Positions 44,763 through 55,152 of a stretch of DNA of 64,000 bases are shown here, piece by piece; the stretch's first letter is position 1, and each line of letters begins with the position of its first letter. The stretch covers positions 648,501 through 712,500 of the forward strand of contig JAOTOL010001432.1 of assembly GCA_034440575.1 (NCBI GenBank), read 5' to 3'. This DNA is from Imbricaverruca yamaguchii (taxonomy: Eukaryota > Arthropoda > Thecostraca > Neoverrucidae). The translations under genes and the position numbers were made by a program. Below the pieces are notes generated by a model. The model did no database searches. It was given only the letters and a program-made list of their open reading frames with translations, and was not told where the DNA came from.

Positions 44763-46508
44763 CAGGTTATAGCTGTGGACTGGCTGTAGCTGTGGCCTGG
44801 CTGTAGTTGTGGACTGGCTGTGGCTGGCTGTGGCTGTGGACTGTAGGCTGTAGCTGTAGTTGTGTGCTGGCTCTCGGCTGTGGCCATGGGCTGGGTGTGG
44901 CTATAGCTGTAGGCTGGCTGTGGCTGTGGCTGTGGCTGTAGCTGTGGCTGTGGCTATAGCTGTAGGCTGGCTGTGGCTGTGGCTGTGGCTATAGCTATAG
45001 CTGTAGGCTGGCTGTGGCTGTGGCTATAGCTGTAGGCTGGCTGTGGCTGTAGCTGTGGCTGTGGCTGTGGCTGTGGCTGTGACTGTGACTGTGGCTGTGG
45101 CTGTGGCTGTGGCTGTGGCTGTGGCTGTGGCTGTGGCTGTGGCTGTGGCTGTGGCTGTGGCTGTGGCTGTGGCTGTGGCTGTGGCTGTAGCTGTAGCTGT
45201 GGCTGTGGCTGTGGCTGTGGCTGTGGCTGTGGCTGTGGCTGTGGCTGTGGCTGTGGCTGTGGCTGTAGCTGTGGCTGTGGCTGTGGCTGTGGCTGTGGCT
45301 GTGGCTGTGGCTGTGGCTGTGGCTGTGGCTGTGGCTGTAGCTGTGGCTGTGGCTGTGGCTGTGGCTGTGGCTGTGGCTGTGGCTGTGGCTGTGGCTGTGG
45401 CTGTGGCTGTGGCTGTAGCTGTAGCTGTGGCTGTGGCTGTGGCTGTAGCTGTGGCTGTGGCTGTAGCTGTGGCTGTGGCTGTAGCTGTAGCTGTGGCTGT
45501 GGCTATGGCTGCGGCTGTGGCTGTGGCTGTGGCTGTAGCTGTAGGCTGTGGCTGTGGCTGTGGCTGTGGCTGTGGCTGTGGCTATAGCTGTAGGCTGGCT
45601 GTGGCTGTGGCTGTGGCTATAGCTATAGCTGTAGGCTGGCTGTGGCTGTGGCTGTAGGCTGGCTGTGGCTGTAGCTGTGGCTGTGGCTGTGGCTGTGGCT
45701 GTGACTGTGACTGTGGCTGTGGCTGTGGCTGTAGCTGTAGCTGTGGCTGTGGCTGTGGCTGTGGCTGTGGCTGTGGCTGTGGCTGTGGCTGTGGCTGTGG
45801 CTGTGGCTGTGGCTGTGGCTGTAGCTGTGGCTGTAGCTGTGGCTGTGGTTGTGGCTGTGGCTGTAGCTGTAGCTGTGGCTGTGGCTGTAGCTGTGGCTGT
45901 GGCTGTAGCTGTGGCTGTGGCTGTGGCTGTGGCTGTGGCTGTGGCTGTGGCTGTGGCTGTGGCTGTGGCTGTGGCTGTAGCTGTGGCTGTGGCTGTGGCT
46001 GTGGCTGTAGCTGTAGCTGTGGCTGTGGCTGTGGCTGTAGCTGTAGCTGTGGCTGTGGCTGTGGCTGTAGCTGTAGCTGTGGCTGTGGCTGTAGCTGTGG
46101 CTGTGGCTGTAGCTGTAGCTGTAGCTGTGGCTGTGGCTGTGGCTGTGGCTGTGGCTGTGGCTGTGGCTGTGGCTGTAGCTGTAGCTGTAGGCTGTGGCTG
46201 TGGCTGTGGCTGTGGCTGTGGCTGTGGCTGTAGCTGTAGGCTGTGGCTGTGGCTGTGGCTGTGGCTGTAGCTGTAGGCTGTGGCTGTAGCTGTAGGCTGT
46301 GGCTGTGGCTGTGGCTGTGGCTGTGGCTGTGGCTGTGGCTGTGGCTGTAGCTGTAGCTGTGGCTGTGGCTGTAGCTGTGGCTGTGGCTGTGGCTGTGGCT
46401 GTGGCTGTAGCTGTGGCTGTGGCTGTGGCTGTGGCTGTGGCTGTGGCTGTGGCTGTGGCTGTGGCTGTAGCTGTAGCTGTGGCTGTGGCTGTGGCTGTGG
46501 CTGTGGCC
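44763..46508 (+). repeat. (GGCTGT)n hexanucleotide array, ~1.75 kb
   Basis: Pure GGCTGT stretches are broken by AGCTGT and, in places, GGCT deletions (TAGGCTGG, TAGGCTGTGG) that shift phase. The edges (44763-45040) are more degenerate. The unit is open in every frame on both strands, giving long Ala-Val, Cys-Gly, Ala-Thr and Ser-His frames; not coding. Confidence 0.97.
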
Positions 46509-46664
46509 GTGTGCTGGCTCTCGGCAGTTGTCGTGGGCTGGCTGTGGCCTGCAGCCATCAGCTCTGCCGCATCACACCCCGATCTAGATAAAACGGCTCT
46601 CTCCGGCGCAGACACTGCTCGGACATACGCTAGAACGGACTGTTAAGTTGCGGACCCATACGCA

Positions 46665-46890
46665 GACTGTCGTCTGTGGCTCAGACTGTGGTCAGACCGC
46701 AAACCCGGCTCTCGTACTGGGGTCCGGGTCAGACTGTGGTCAGACTGTGGTTAGACTGTGGTCAGACTGTGGCTAGACCACAAGCCCGACTCTCGGACTG
46801 GACTCCGAGTCAGACTGTGTTCAGACTGCTCAGATTTTGGCACGACTGTGGTCGGACTATGACCAGACTTTGGGCAGTCTGTGGTCAGAC
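46665..46890 (+). repeat. Degenerate ~11-bp repeat (CAGACTGTGGT)
   Basis: TCAGACTGTGG and TTAGACTGTGG recur about 14 times with spacers. A longer duplicated block includes CCGGCTCTCG/CCGACTCTCGGACTGG. Confidence 0.8.
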
Positions 46891-47150
46891 TGAAAGACGT
46901 TCCGGCATTCCGTGAAGCCGTGTTTTGTTCCATGCGGGTCGTTGGAGGCGCTGCGAAAGCTGCCCATAAATCGCCGCCCGGAAGCTCCTGGACACTGGGC
47001 GTGCCCGACCAGCGCGCCAGCCTGGCGCTGGTCGGACCGCCCACGTCGTCCAGCTCGTTCAGCTCATCCGCGCTGCCGGCGAAAATCGCTGTCTCCCGCG
47101 ACTTCGTGCCTGTGGCGTCGTCTTCTCCAGGCTGAGCCGCTGCCAAACCG
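46891..47150 (-). CDS. Possible coding exon, unidentified
   Basis: A non-repetitive GC-rich island between two arrays. On the minus strand it reads a balanced peptide (for example AIFAGSADELNELDDVGG then LPGGDLWAAFAAP), flanked upstream by an acceptor-like TTCGGTTTGGCAG. The plus strand is also open (AFREAVFCSMRVVGGAAKAA), so the strand is uncertain. No family recognised and no downstream donor firmly placed. Confidence 0.18.
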
Positions 47151-47206
47151 AAGCTCGCCGAAACGGCCGCCTGCCATTGGCGGACGGGACAGCGGCAGGG
47201 GCTGCT

Positions 47207-47787
47207 CATCACGACACACGACACACGACACACGACACACGACACACGACACACGTCGCACGACACACGTCGCACGACACACGTCGCACGACGCACGTCG
47301 CACGTCGCACGTCGCACGACACACGACACACGACACACGACACACGACACACGACACACGACACACGACACACGACACACGACACACGACACACGACACA
47401 CGACACACGACACACGACACACGACACACGACACACGTCGCACGTCGCACGACACACGTCACACGTCACACGTCGCACGTCGCACGACACACGTCGCACG
47501 ACACACGCACACGTCGCACGACACACGTCGCACGACACACGTCACACGACACACGACACACGTCGCACGACACACGCACACGTCGCACGACACACGTCGC
47601 ACGACACACGCACACGTCGCACGACACACGTCGCACGACACACGTCGTACGTCGCACGACGCACGTCGCACGTCGCAGACACACGACACACGACACACGA
47701 CACACGACACACGACACACGACACACGACACACGTCACACGTCACACGTCACACGTCACACGTCACACGTCACACGTCACACATCAC
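47207..47787 (+). repeat. CG-heptamer array (CGACACA / CGTCGCA / CGTCACA)
   Basis: 7-bp units CG(A/T)C(A/G)CA arranged in blocks: pure CGACACA runs (47212-47250, 47320-47430), mixed CGTCGCA/CGACACA (47250-47320, 47430-47680), then CGTCACA (47730-47780). Occasional 2-nt gains (CGCACA) change phase. Long frames on both strands (HDTRHTT, SCVVCRV) are artefacts. Confidence 0.95.
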
Positions 47788-48385
47788 GACACGACAGCCG
47801 CGTGATCCTGTACGTGCGTGAAGTTGAAGCTGAAACGCCCGAACCTCAGACAATCGACCGGCAGCGGGAGACGTGGACATGACGGTGACTCGGAGGACCA
47901 TCCAGCCGCAGTTGATGCTGTAGCGATGGCGAGAGCGCAGCGAGGAAGTCCGCTGGTGCTCCGTGACAGTGCGCGAAGCCCCGACAAGCCCTTTCGATTC
48001 ACACTTCCGCGTACATTCCGCGACATTCCGCGACATTCCGCGTAAACAACGTTGCTAACTGTATGCCCGCCCGCTAACTGTATCGTCACTGGATCGCAGG
48101 AAAACACGTGTGCATTATTCTGGCGTTTGTTGTGACCCGCCCACCTGACCTGACGTTTGCCCTTGCCCGGCCTGCCCTGACATGACAGTGAAGCGGCTTG
48201 CCGTGAACCGATCGTATGCGAGGCGCTGTAGCGCTCATCACACAGCTCAATCGTCACGGCTCTGCCGACCACATCGATAACGATCACGATCGAGCGTAGG
48301 TGGCCGGGGTGTCGTCGTGTCGTCGTGTCGCTATGGAGACCGAGCTGAGCAGGAGTGACTCATCGGACACGTCAGCTGACCCCTG
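47788..48385. other. Single-copy GC-rich sequence, no gene recognised
   Basis: It contains a CATTCCGCGA triplication at 48014-48043. The minus-strand frame of 167 codons starts downstream and runs into the CG-heptamer array. Confidence 0.35.
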
Positions 48386-48387
48386 CC

Positions 48388-48388
<1 letters not shown>

Positions 48389-48430
<42 letters not shown>

Positions 48431-48772
48431 TGTGTGTGTTTGTGTGTGTGTTTGTGTGTGTGTTTGTGTGTGTGTTTGTGTATTTGTGTGTATGTGCTTC
48501 TGTGTGTGTGTTTGTGTGTGTTTGTGTGTGTTTGTGTGTGTTTGTGTGTGTTTGTGTGTGTTTGTGTGTGTTTATGTGTGTTTGTGTGTGTTTGTGTGCG
48601 TTTGTGTGTGTTTGTGTGTGTTTGTGTGTGTTTGTGTGTGTGTTTGTATGCGTGTGTTTGTTTGTTTGTTTGTATCTGTGCTTGCTTGTTTGTATTTGTG
48701 CTTGTTTGTTTGTATTTGTGCTTGTTTGTGTGTGTGTGGGTGTGTGGGTGTGTGGGTGTGTGGGTGTGCTTG
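48389..48772 (+). repeat. (GT)n / (GTGTGTTT)n microsatellite
   Basis: A pure (GT)~19 run at 48389-48427, then GTGTGTTT units, then TTTG units. Alternating purine-pyrimidine tracts of this type can adopt Z-DNA (established); no other role is visible. Confidence 0.95.
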
Positions 48773-48901
48773 TTAAGAAGATGGGGTTCACGGCGTCCCA
48801 TTCGATACTCCACTGTTATGTGCCCCGTTTTTGTCGCGATCGCGTGGCGCACCAAGTCGTTAGGTGGTTGAATTGTTGGACTTGTCACGAAAGGGCATAC
48901 A

Positions 48902-49444
48902 GTGAATAAATACTGCCAAACCAACCTACCTCCTTCTGCACCCGAAGTTGTATATAGTTGCCCGCGTGCAAATGCTAAAGCCATTGGCTTGGAGCTGCAG
49001 CATCAGTTTCTGGCGGCCCACATCAACATGGAGCCCACACTAGCATATGGTATCACGAGCACCGCCACTAGCATAAGTATCTCTCGGCATGATTCAAAGT
49101 TAGCAATTCGCCTATTGCCTAGCATGGAACCCAGAGGCCGTGTTGTCCTCAACCACTTTTTAAAACTGCGAATTGGAAGACGTCGCATTGGGAACGAATC
49201 TAGAGGATTTTCTGCAGAAGCAAGGGATCACTTGTGCCGGGACGCAACTGATCCAACACAAAAATCGAGGGAGGGAGGACGCAGTAGTCGCCGCGGTTCT
49301 CCTCTCCCAACCACCACCGCATCCACCGGGCACTCTGAGCCAGAATCTGTCCGGCAGGTCTGCAGAGCCCCCAATCAGAACTCCCATCAGAGCATCAGAG
49401 CACCAGAGCCCATCAGGGCCCAAAGCCCCCATCAGAGCCCGTAG
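48902..49444 (+). other. 180-codon open frame, unidentified
   Basis: One of the longest frames outside arrays. The N-terminal ~130 residues are of ordinary composition (for example ATSISISRHDSKLAIRLLPS); the C-terminus runs into the CCCATCAGAGC repeat. I recognise no family; chance or a decayed exon are both possible. Confidence 0.15.
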
Positions 49445-49480
49445 AGCCCCCACCAGAGCCCTCAGAGCCCCCAGCCATGG
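49375..49480 (+). repeat. AGAGCCC(CCATC) short repeat
   Basis: CATCAGAGC and CAGAGCCCCCA words are repeated about ten times. Confidence 0.75.
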
Positions 49481-49976
49481 CCCAGCTAGTCGTCACGCGC
49501 TGAAGCTCTAATCCACCGCCATCGCATCTACGAGTATGCAGCGAGCCGGGCAGGCAGAAACCATACGGTGCTTCCCGCATGACTCTGTCCGACTGCCCCG
49601 ACGTGGTTCGTCACGAGGCGGTTGCACGCGTGCGCTAGCGGGAAGTAATCGCCACGGAATTCTAATGTTGGTGTCAGGCCATATTAATTACGTTGACTGA
49701 AAACTTTTAAACCGGAGATTGGACCAATTTATATACGAATGTAGAAACAGAGTATGTTCAGTTACGTAATGCAAATTTTTGGGCTAGTAACAGCTTGTTT
49801 ATGCACAAACCCTGAAAGTGTACGACTACATTCGCGCCTTGGACGTCACCTAGTCAGAAATCTGGAAGTCGGACCAAGCGAGCCTGACTTCGGAAGTAAA
49901 CTCGATGACAATTGATGTTTGTCGAATTCAGCGGTATTCAAATGCCGAGTTTTCCGAGTGGTTAACTGCTCTGATC

Positions 49977-50135
49977 GGGGACGAGTAGTCTAGGGGTAAG
50001 TTGCTCGTCTCACAATCAAAAGGTTGTGGGTTCGAGTCTTACCTGTCGCTACTCTTCGCCCGCGACCAATCGGCGTGAGAGATTGGCGATGCTATATGAC
50101 TCAACGGTCGATGTGTCGTAAAACTAATAACCAAC
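49977..50135 (+). mobile_element. Full-length tRNA-headed SINE with perfect 14-bp TSD
   Basis: Best-preserved copy: A box region AGTAGTCTAGGGGTAAG, intact B box GGTTCGAGTC (B-box core 50030-50038), core CGCGACCAATCGGCGTGAGA (50061-50080), tail hairpin CGATGC (50087-50092) and GTGTCG (50113-50118), then TAAAACTAATAACCAAC. The flanking direct repeat TAACTGCTCTGATC (49963-49976 and 50136-50149) is perfect, so the unit is 159 bp. Its identical TSD suggests a relatively recent insertion. Confidence 0.93.
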
Positions 50136-50149
50136 TAACTGCTCTGATC

Positions 50150-51164
50150 ACTATCACCAGCCAGCTTTAACTGCGGTAAGTGATTGGTCCTTTATTATTG
50201 CTATGCCGAATTATAATCCACGTTTTAAAAAAAAAATTGCATCATTTGTGCTCTAATTGCATCACTTACGGCTGAAATATAGCAGGCAAGCCGACAAACA
50301 AGTTTGTCTCAGATGCGCATATTTTGGACGTGTTACGGTCTTTGAGGTGTTGTAAACAATTCAGTCTTTGTTCCTTCTTGTAAGTATTATATTCAAAGAC
50401 AAGGGTCTGTTGACACCGCCCCTCCCCTCTCCCCACCCGTAGGAATGCCGGAACGTATAGGGCGCTGGGGTGCAACGCCGCCCCTAAATACAGACGTTTT
50501 GCATCAGCATTATGGCGTTGACTGACAGGTATCCATTAAAAAGTCCCGCTTTCCAACCCCACTCCCATCTAAAATACACACACACACACGCCGCTACCGA
50601 ATCCCAGACTCACTGGATCTTATTCAGGTAGGAGTATAGTGTAATTTAAAAACTGAGCCTCGTATGGTGCCATGCATTGGACACCATCATAAATTGAAAA
50701 GCACTAAGGAAAAATATTCGTTCGCAGGGTACGTACTACCACTTACTACCACTTACTTCCGAACATTTTATATTTGTTCAAAATACAATGGCAAATTTAT
50801 GTTATGTCCGACAGCTTCCATCCCCCGTGCGAGATGCGGTCAGATTGGGCACTTGTTTCAGTGAATCGAGTACGTTTTTCAAGCAGAACTGTTATTTGAA
50901 TATTTTGGCTGAGTTGTATATTTAATTTATTATTTTATAGTTAAAACTTCCGGGACATCTACAAATAAAGCACATATATTTCAATGATATGCCCTTCATA
51001 CTAGACGAAGTCATCGACATTGCATCCCGGTGGTTATTAGCCGCTGTGTCCCCCTGCCTCCTATCACATGACTTGTGCGGTCCGTGCCAGCCACCTGACC
51101 TTGCCCTAACCCCCTCCACCTTTCGCTCCGCTCAACCTCACCTTCGACACTATGTTCACACTGA
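50150..51164. other. Single-copy sequence, no supported gene
   Basis: At 50460-50494 a GGGCGC and a CGCCGCCCCTAAATA lie close together and recall the hairpin tail, but the match is too poor to call. Confidence 0.35.
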
Positions 51165-52450
51165 CGAGCAGCGTGACCAGTGGCAGTGTTTGGAGGTGGC
51201 CCTGTGGCAATGTCTCCACTATCTTCACTGACCAGCAGCGTGACTAGTGGCAGTGTTTGGAGGTGGCCCGGCGGAAATGTCTCGACACTGTCTTCACTGA
51301 CCAGCAGCGTGACCAGTGGGAGTGTTTGGAGGTGGCCCTGTGGCAATGTCTCCACTATCTTCACTGACCAGCAGCGTGACTAGTGGCAGTGTTTGGAGGT
51401 GGCCCGGCGGAAATGTCTCGACACTGTCTTCACTGACCAGCAGCGTGACCAGTGGCAGTGTTTGGAGGTGGCCCGGCGGCAATGTCTCGACACTGTCTTC
51501 ACTGACCAGCAACGTGACCAGTGGCAGTGTTTGGAGGTGGCCCGGCGGCAATGTCTCGACACTGTCTTCACTGACCAGCAACGTGACCAGTGGCAGTGTT
51601 TGGAGGTGGCCCTGCGGCAATGTCTCGACACTGTCTTCACTGACAAGCAGCGTGACCAGTGGCAGTGTTTGGAGGTGGCCCTGCGGCAATGTCTCGACAC
51701 TGTCTTCACTGACCAGCAGCGTGACCAGTGGCAGTGTTTGGAGGTGGCCCGGCGGCAATGTCTCGACACTGTCTTCACTGACCAGCAGCGTGACCAGTGG
51801 CAGTGTTTGAGGTGGCTCTGCGGAAATGTCTCGACACTGTCTTCACTGACCAGCAGCGTGACCAGTGGCAGTGTTAGGAGGTGGCCCGGCGGCAATGTCT
51901 CGACACTGTCTTCACTGACCAGCAGCGTGACCAGTGGCAGTGTTTGGAGGTGGCTCTGCGGCAATGTCTCGACACTGTCTTCACTGACCAGCAGCGTGAC
52001 CAGTGGCAGTGTTTGGAGGTGGCTCTGCGGCAATGTCTCGACACTGTCTTCACTGACCAGCAGCGTGACTAGTGGCAGTGTTTGGAGGTGGCTCTGCGGC
52101 AATGTCTCGACACTGTCTTCACTGACCAGCAGCGTGACCAGTGGCAGTGTTTGGAGGTGGCCCTGCGGCAATGTCTCGACACTGTCTTCACTGACCAGCA
52201 GCGTGACCAGTGGCAGTGTTTGGAGGTGGCCCTGCGGCAATGTCTCGACACTGTCTTCACTGACCAGCAGCGTGACCAGTGGCAGTGTTTGGAGGTGGCT
52301 CTGCGGCAATGTCTCGACACTGTCTTCACTGACAAGCAGCGTGACCAGTGGCAGTGTTTGGAGGTGGCTCTGCGGCAATGTCTCGACACTGTCTTCACTG
52401 ACCAGCAGCGTGACCAGTGGCAGTGTTTGGAGGTGGCTCTGCGGCAATCC
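51165..52450 (+). repeat. 69-bp minisatellite, ~19 copies
   Basis: Units contain TGGAGGTGGC, GGCAATGTCTCGACACTGTC and TTCACTGACCAGCAGCGTGA. Because 69 = 3 x 23, frames stay open on both strands (plus: QCLDTVFTDQQRDQWQCLEV). A 1-nt deletion at about 51809 shifts the plus frame, yet the following units stay equally open in the new frame, and variants do not favour synonymous sites. I therefore do not call it a gene. Confidence 0.92.
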
Positions 52451-52984
52451 CGTACACCGGGTTGCATTGCTCCTCTCGGTGGGGCCGCCATTTCGGTTGT
52501 GGCCGGCAGTCCATGACAGATGCTGTCGACCCACTCGCCAGACACGGATTACCAGGCCGACGCTATACGCCAGACCTGGTGAAGGCCGTCGGCAGCTGTG
52601 GCGACCCTCGTCGCGCTCCCTACCTCCGCCCGTGTTCGCCGGCCGACCCGAGACACACTGTGCTGATGATTCAGATGATGTTTTCCGTATTTCAAGGGTG
52701 ATCGTTCGTGTCTGGTGCTAGATCATCCGGAACGCCCCTGAAGGACTGTTTTGTGCCTATCCGGCTGTCTTGTTTGTTGAAATGAATGTGTCCAACTTAA
52801 CTGCATGCGTTGTACGATGAATGCTGTGCGAAATGTATGCAGATGATATTCGAATTTTGAATTTGGTGGTATGTGTGCCTGGAGCATTCCTATTGCAGGA
52901 AGAGCGGCAAAAGCATGATGACTGTAGCCAATCTTGAGGTCCAAGGGCGGAGGACGCTTGCTTCTCGACCTCGTACATCAGTGA
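52451..52984. other. Single-copy sequence, nothing recognised
   Basis: Frames run out of the array on both strands; no family signature. Confidence 0.35.
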
Positions 52985-53137
52985 TAGTCTTAAAGAAGAA
53001 CCGGTGGGTTATTTTATCGGCGATAGGATTAAGAAGAACCGGTGTGCTATTGTATCGGTGATAGGCTTAAAGAAGAACCGGTGGGTTATTTTATCAGTGA
53101 TAGGCTTAAAGAAGAACCGGTTGGTTATTTTATAACG
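52985..53137 (+). repeat. ~38-bp tandem repeat, 4 copies
   Basis: AAGAAGAACCGGTGGGTTAT and TTTATC(G/A)G(C/T)GATAGG words; units differ at one to four bases. Confidence 0.88.
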
Positions 53138-53142
53138 CGCTT

Positions 53143-53850
53143 AGATGGCTTGCCGTACGCAGTGTCCTGCAGCGGCGCCACCCGTGGCTGGTGATGTGCC
53201 TGGCGCGCATGCTGACCCCAGCTGTACATCCTTCACCTCCCAACCCATTTGTCCACCCACTACCAAGATCCCTAGCTATGTCCCTCATCCAACCTCGCAA
53301 CATCCCTTCTGTCACGAGCAGGTAGGCCAGGTTCCCCTGGTCTACCCGTCCGCTTAATTTTGTCGGTGTAGCCGCGCCCCCTCGGCCCGTACACCGTAGT
53401 TGACTGTGTCCTGGATATTGAGGTCTCCTGTCGCCCACAAGGGCGCCAGCTCCCACTGTTGACGTATGGGCGCCAAATGACCCTGCAGTCGGCGCACCCT
53501 TGAACCCAAATCATCAATCAATAAACCACTGACGGCGTTCTACGCGAACACGCGGACCCTAGCCACGCAGGGGCGCCCGCCCCGACTGGTGATGTGCTCG
53601 GCGAAAGCCCGGACCCTGGCTATGCATCCTTTCACTCCTATCCCATTGTCCATTCGCTGTAAACGTTCCTGCTCATGCTCCCCTTCAGCCCTTCAACAAC
53701 AACCCCTCCCATATAATTCGCAGGTAGGCCAGCTTCCTCTGGTCTATCCGTCCGCTAAGTTTTATTGGGATAGTCGCGCCCCCTCGGGCCGTCCACCAGG
53801 GTTGACAGAGTCCTGGAGGTTGAGGTCTCCCACCGCACGGCGCTAGTTAT
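53143..53850 (+). repeat. ~395-bp diverged tandem duplication
   Basis: Copy 1 (53143-53455) and copy 2 (53540-53850) share GGTGATGTGC, CAGGTAGGCCAG, GGTCTA(C/T)CCGTCCGCT, AGTCGCGCCCCCTCGG-type words and GAGTCCTGGAGGTTGAGGTC-type words. A hairpin retroposon separates them (53468-53525). No coding potential recognised; could be two partial copies of one interspersed repeat. Confidence 0.75.
53468..53525 (+). mobile_element. Minimal hairpin retroposon between duplicated blocks
   Basis: GGGCGC (53468-53473), loop with CAAATGACCCTGCAGTCG, GGCGCACCC (stem partner with one inserted base), TTGAACCCAAATCATC and AATC repeats. Flanks share only CCACTG plus GACG with a gap, so no firm TSD. Confidence 0.65.
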
Positions 53851-53925
53851 GACGGGGGAGCAACACGCCTCTTTGGTCCCGATATCCTAGCACTCGCACG
53901 TTCGGCGGTCCGCGCCAACTTCGCA

Positions 53926-54880
53926 TGTCCGGGGGGGCAGATGTCTGCCCCCTAAGATCACTGGAACTATGCTAGCTAGCGACAAACGTGAAACGGCGTC
54001 GTGTAGCTGGTGACAGACTCTATCGAAAGTGTTTTGGTTATTGTTTTGCTCAGGTCAACATTCAGGTCACTGGGCCATCATAGGTCAAATTAGACCAGAT
54101 CAGGTGGGACTCAGATATTGACACATATCTCGGGACCTGTAACCGATAGAAACAAAGGACGAAAGCTATTCGACAGTCCTTGAAATGCGCTACCGACGAT
54201 AGGCGGTGTAATTTAAGGTCAGGTCAACCGAAACTCAGGTCAAGGTCATGAAATCATGACCTCAGGTCCAGGCCTAGGGAAGTCATGTAAGGTATCAATC
54301 GACACGTCTTGACGATACAAGCACAATGACGGTAATTTCAGCCTTCTAGCTCAATGCAGTGCGATGTAATTCGCATAAATGTGCAGTGATCTCAGGTGAC
54401 CTCAGAGACCTTGGTGAGGTCACTGAGCAAAAATGTCAGCGGTAGCATTGAGCATAGCTTCCATCTACATACCACAACCGTTGTTGTATCATTCCGAGCG
54501 CAAATATGTAACTAGGAAACATTTGTATTTTTTACCATAGCCCTATAATGGGGAAGCCATGGTAGCGACCTGACCTAAGATCAATGCTACGAAAAAAACC
54601 AGATATACATATTATGTTTCCTCATGAGATCATGACATGCTATAAGTTTGAAATAAATCGCCCAATTATTGTGGAAGTTATGCCACCTAGAACTCCGAGT
54701 GTAGTTAGGTCACTTCGCCTGACCTGGTGACCTGACCTGAGATGACCCTGGATTAAAAATATATGAGGATATGCGGAAAACACCAATGAACAGCTATGCG
54801 AGGTTTGGCCTTGCTAACCCTATTAGTTTGGCGAAAAATGAGGAAAAACCGGAGGGGGATAGATATCTGCTCCCGGACGT
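53926..54880 (+). mobile_element. Putative non-autonomous element with ~27-bp terminal inverted repeats
   Basis: Left end TGTCCGGGGGGGCAGATGTC then TGCCCCCT. The right end, read in reverse complement, is CGTCCGGGAGCAGATATC then TATCCCCCT, matching at about 22 of 28 positions. Each end is itself hairpin-forming. The interior holds about 14 AGGTCA/TGACCT hexamers (54050-54750) and no coding frame. The right end shares GAAAAACCGGAGGGGG with the 17.2, 21.0 and 21.35 kb repeats. No target-site duplication verified. Confidence 0.5.
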
Positions 54881-55000
54881 GCGCGGGCTAGAGTGGCGAG
54901 CGGTTCCGTATGGCTTCATACGGACCAAGTGGCAAGTCGCCTCTTACTGAGGGCTTGGGTCTCTTTCCAGTGTCTGTTGGCCCGGCAGGCTGCGGTCAAG

Positions 55001-55005
<5 letters not shown>

Positions 55006-55045
<40 letters not shown>

Positions 55046-55057
55046 GTATATCTCTTA

Positions 55058-55125
<68 letters not shown>

Positions 55126-55152
55126 TCTCTCTCTCTCTCTCTCTCTCTCCCC
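55006..55152 (+). repeat. (CT)n-(TA)n-(CT)n microsatellite
   Basis: Symmetric compound tract: CT run, about 60 bp of TA, CT run. Confidence 0.96.

Noticed and set aside
45623..46615. Ala-Thr / Ser-His rich 330-codon minus-strand frame
   Set aside because: Translation of (ACAGCC)n; no unique flanking domain.
47177..47821. His/Thr/Arg-rich frames and Cys/Val-rich antisense frames
   Set aside because: Translation of CG-heptamers in several frames on both strands.
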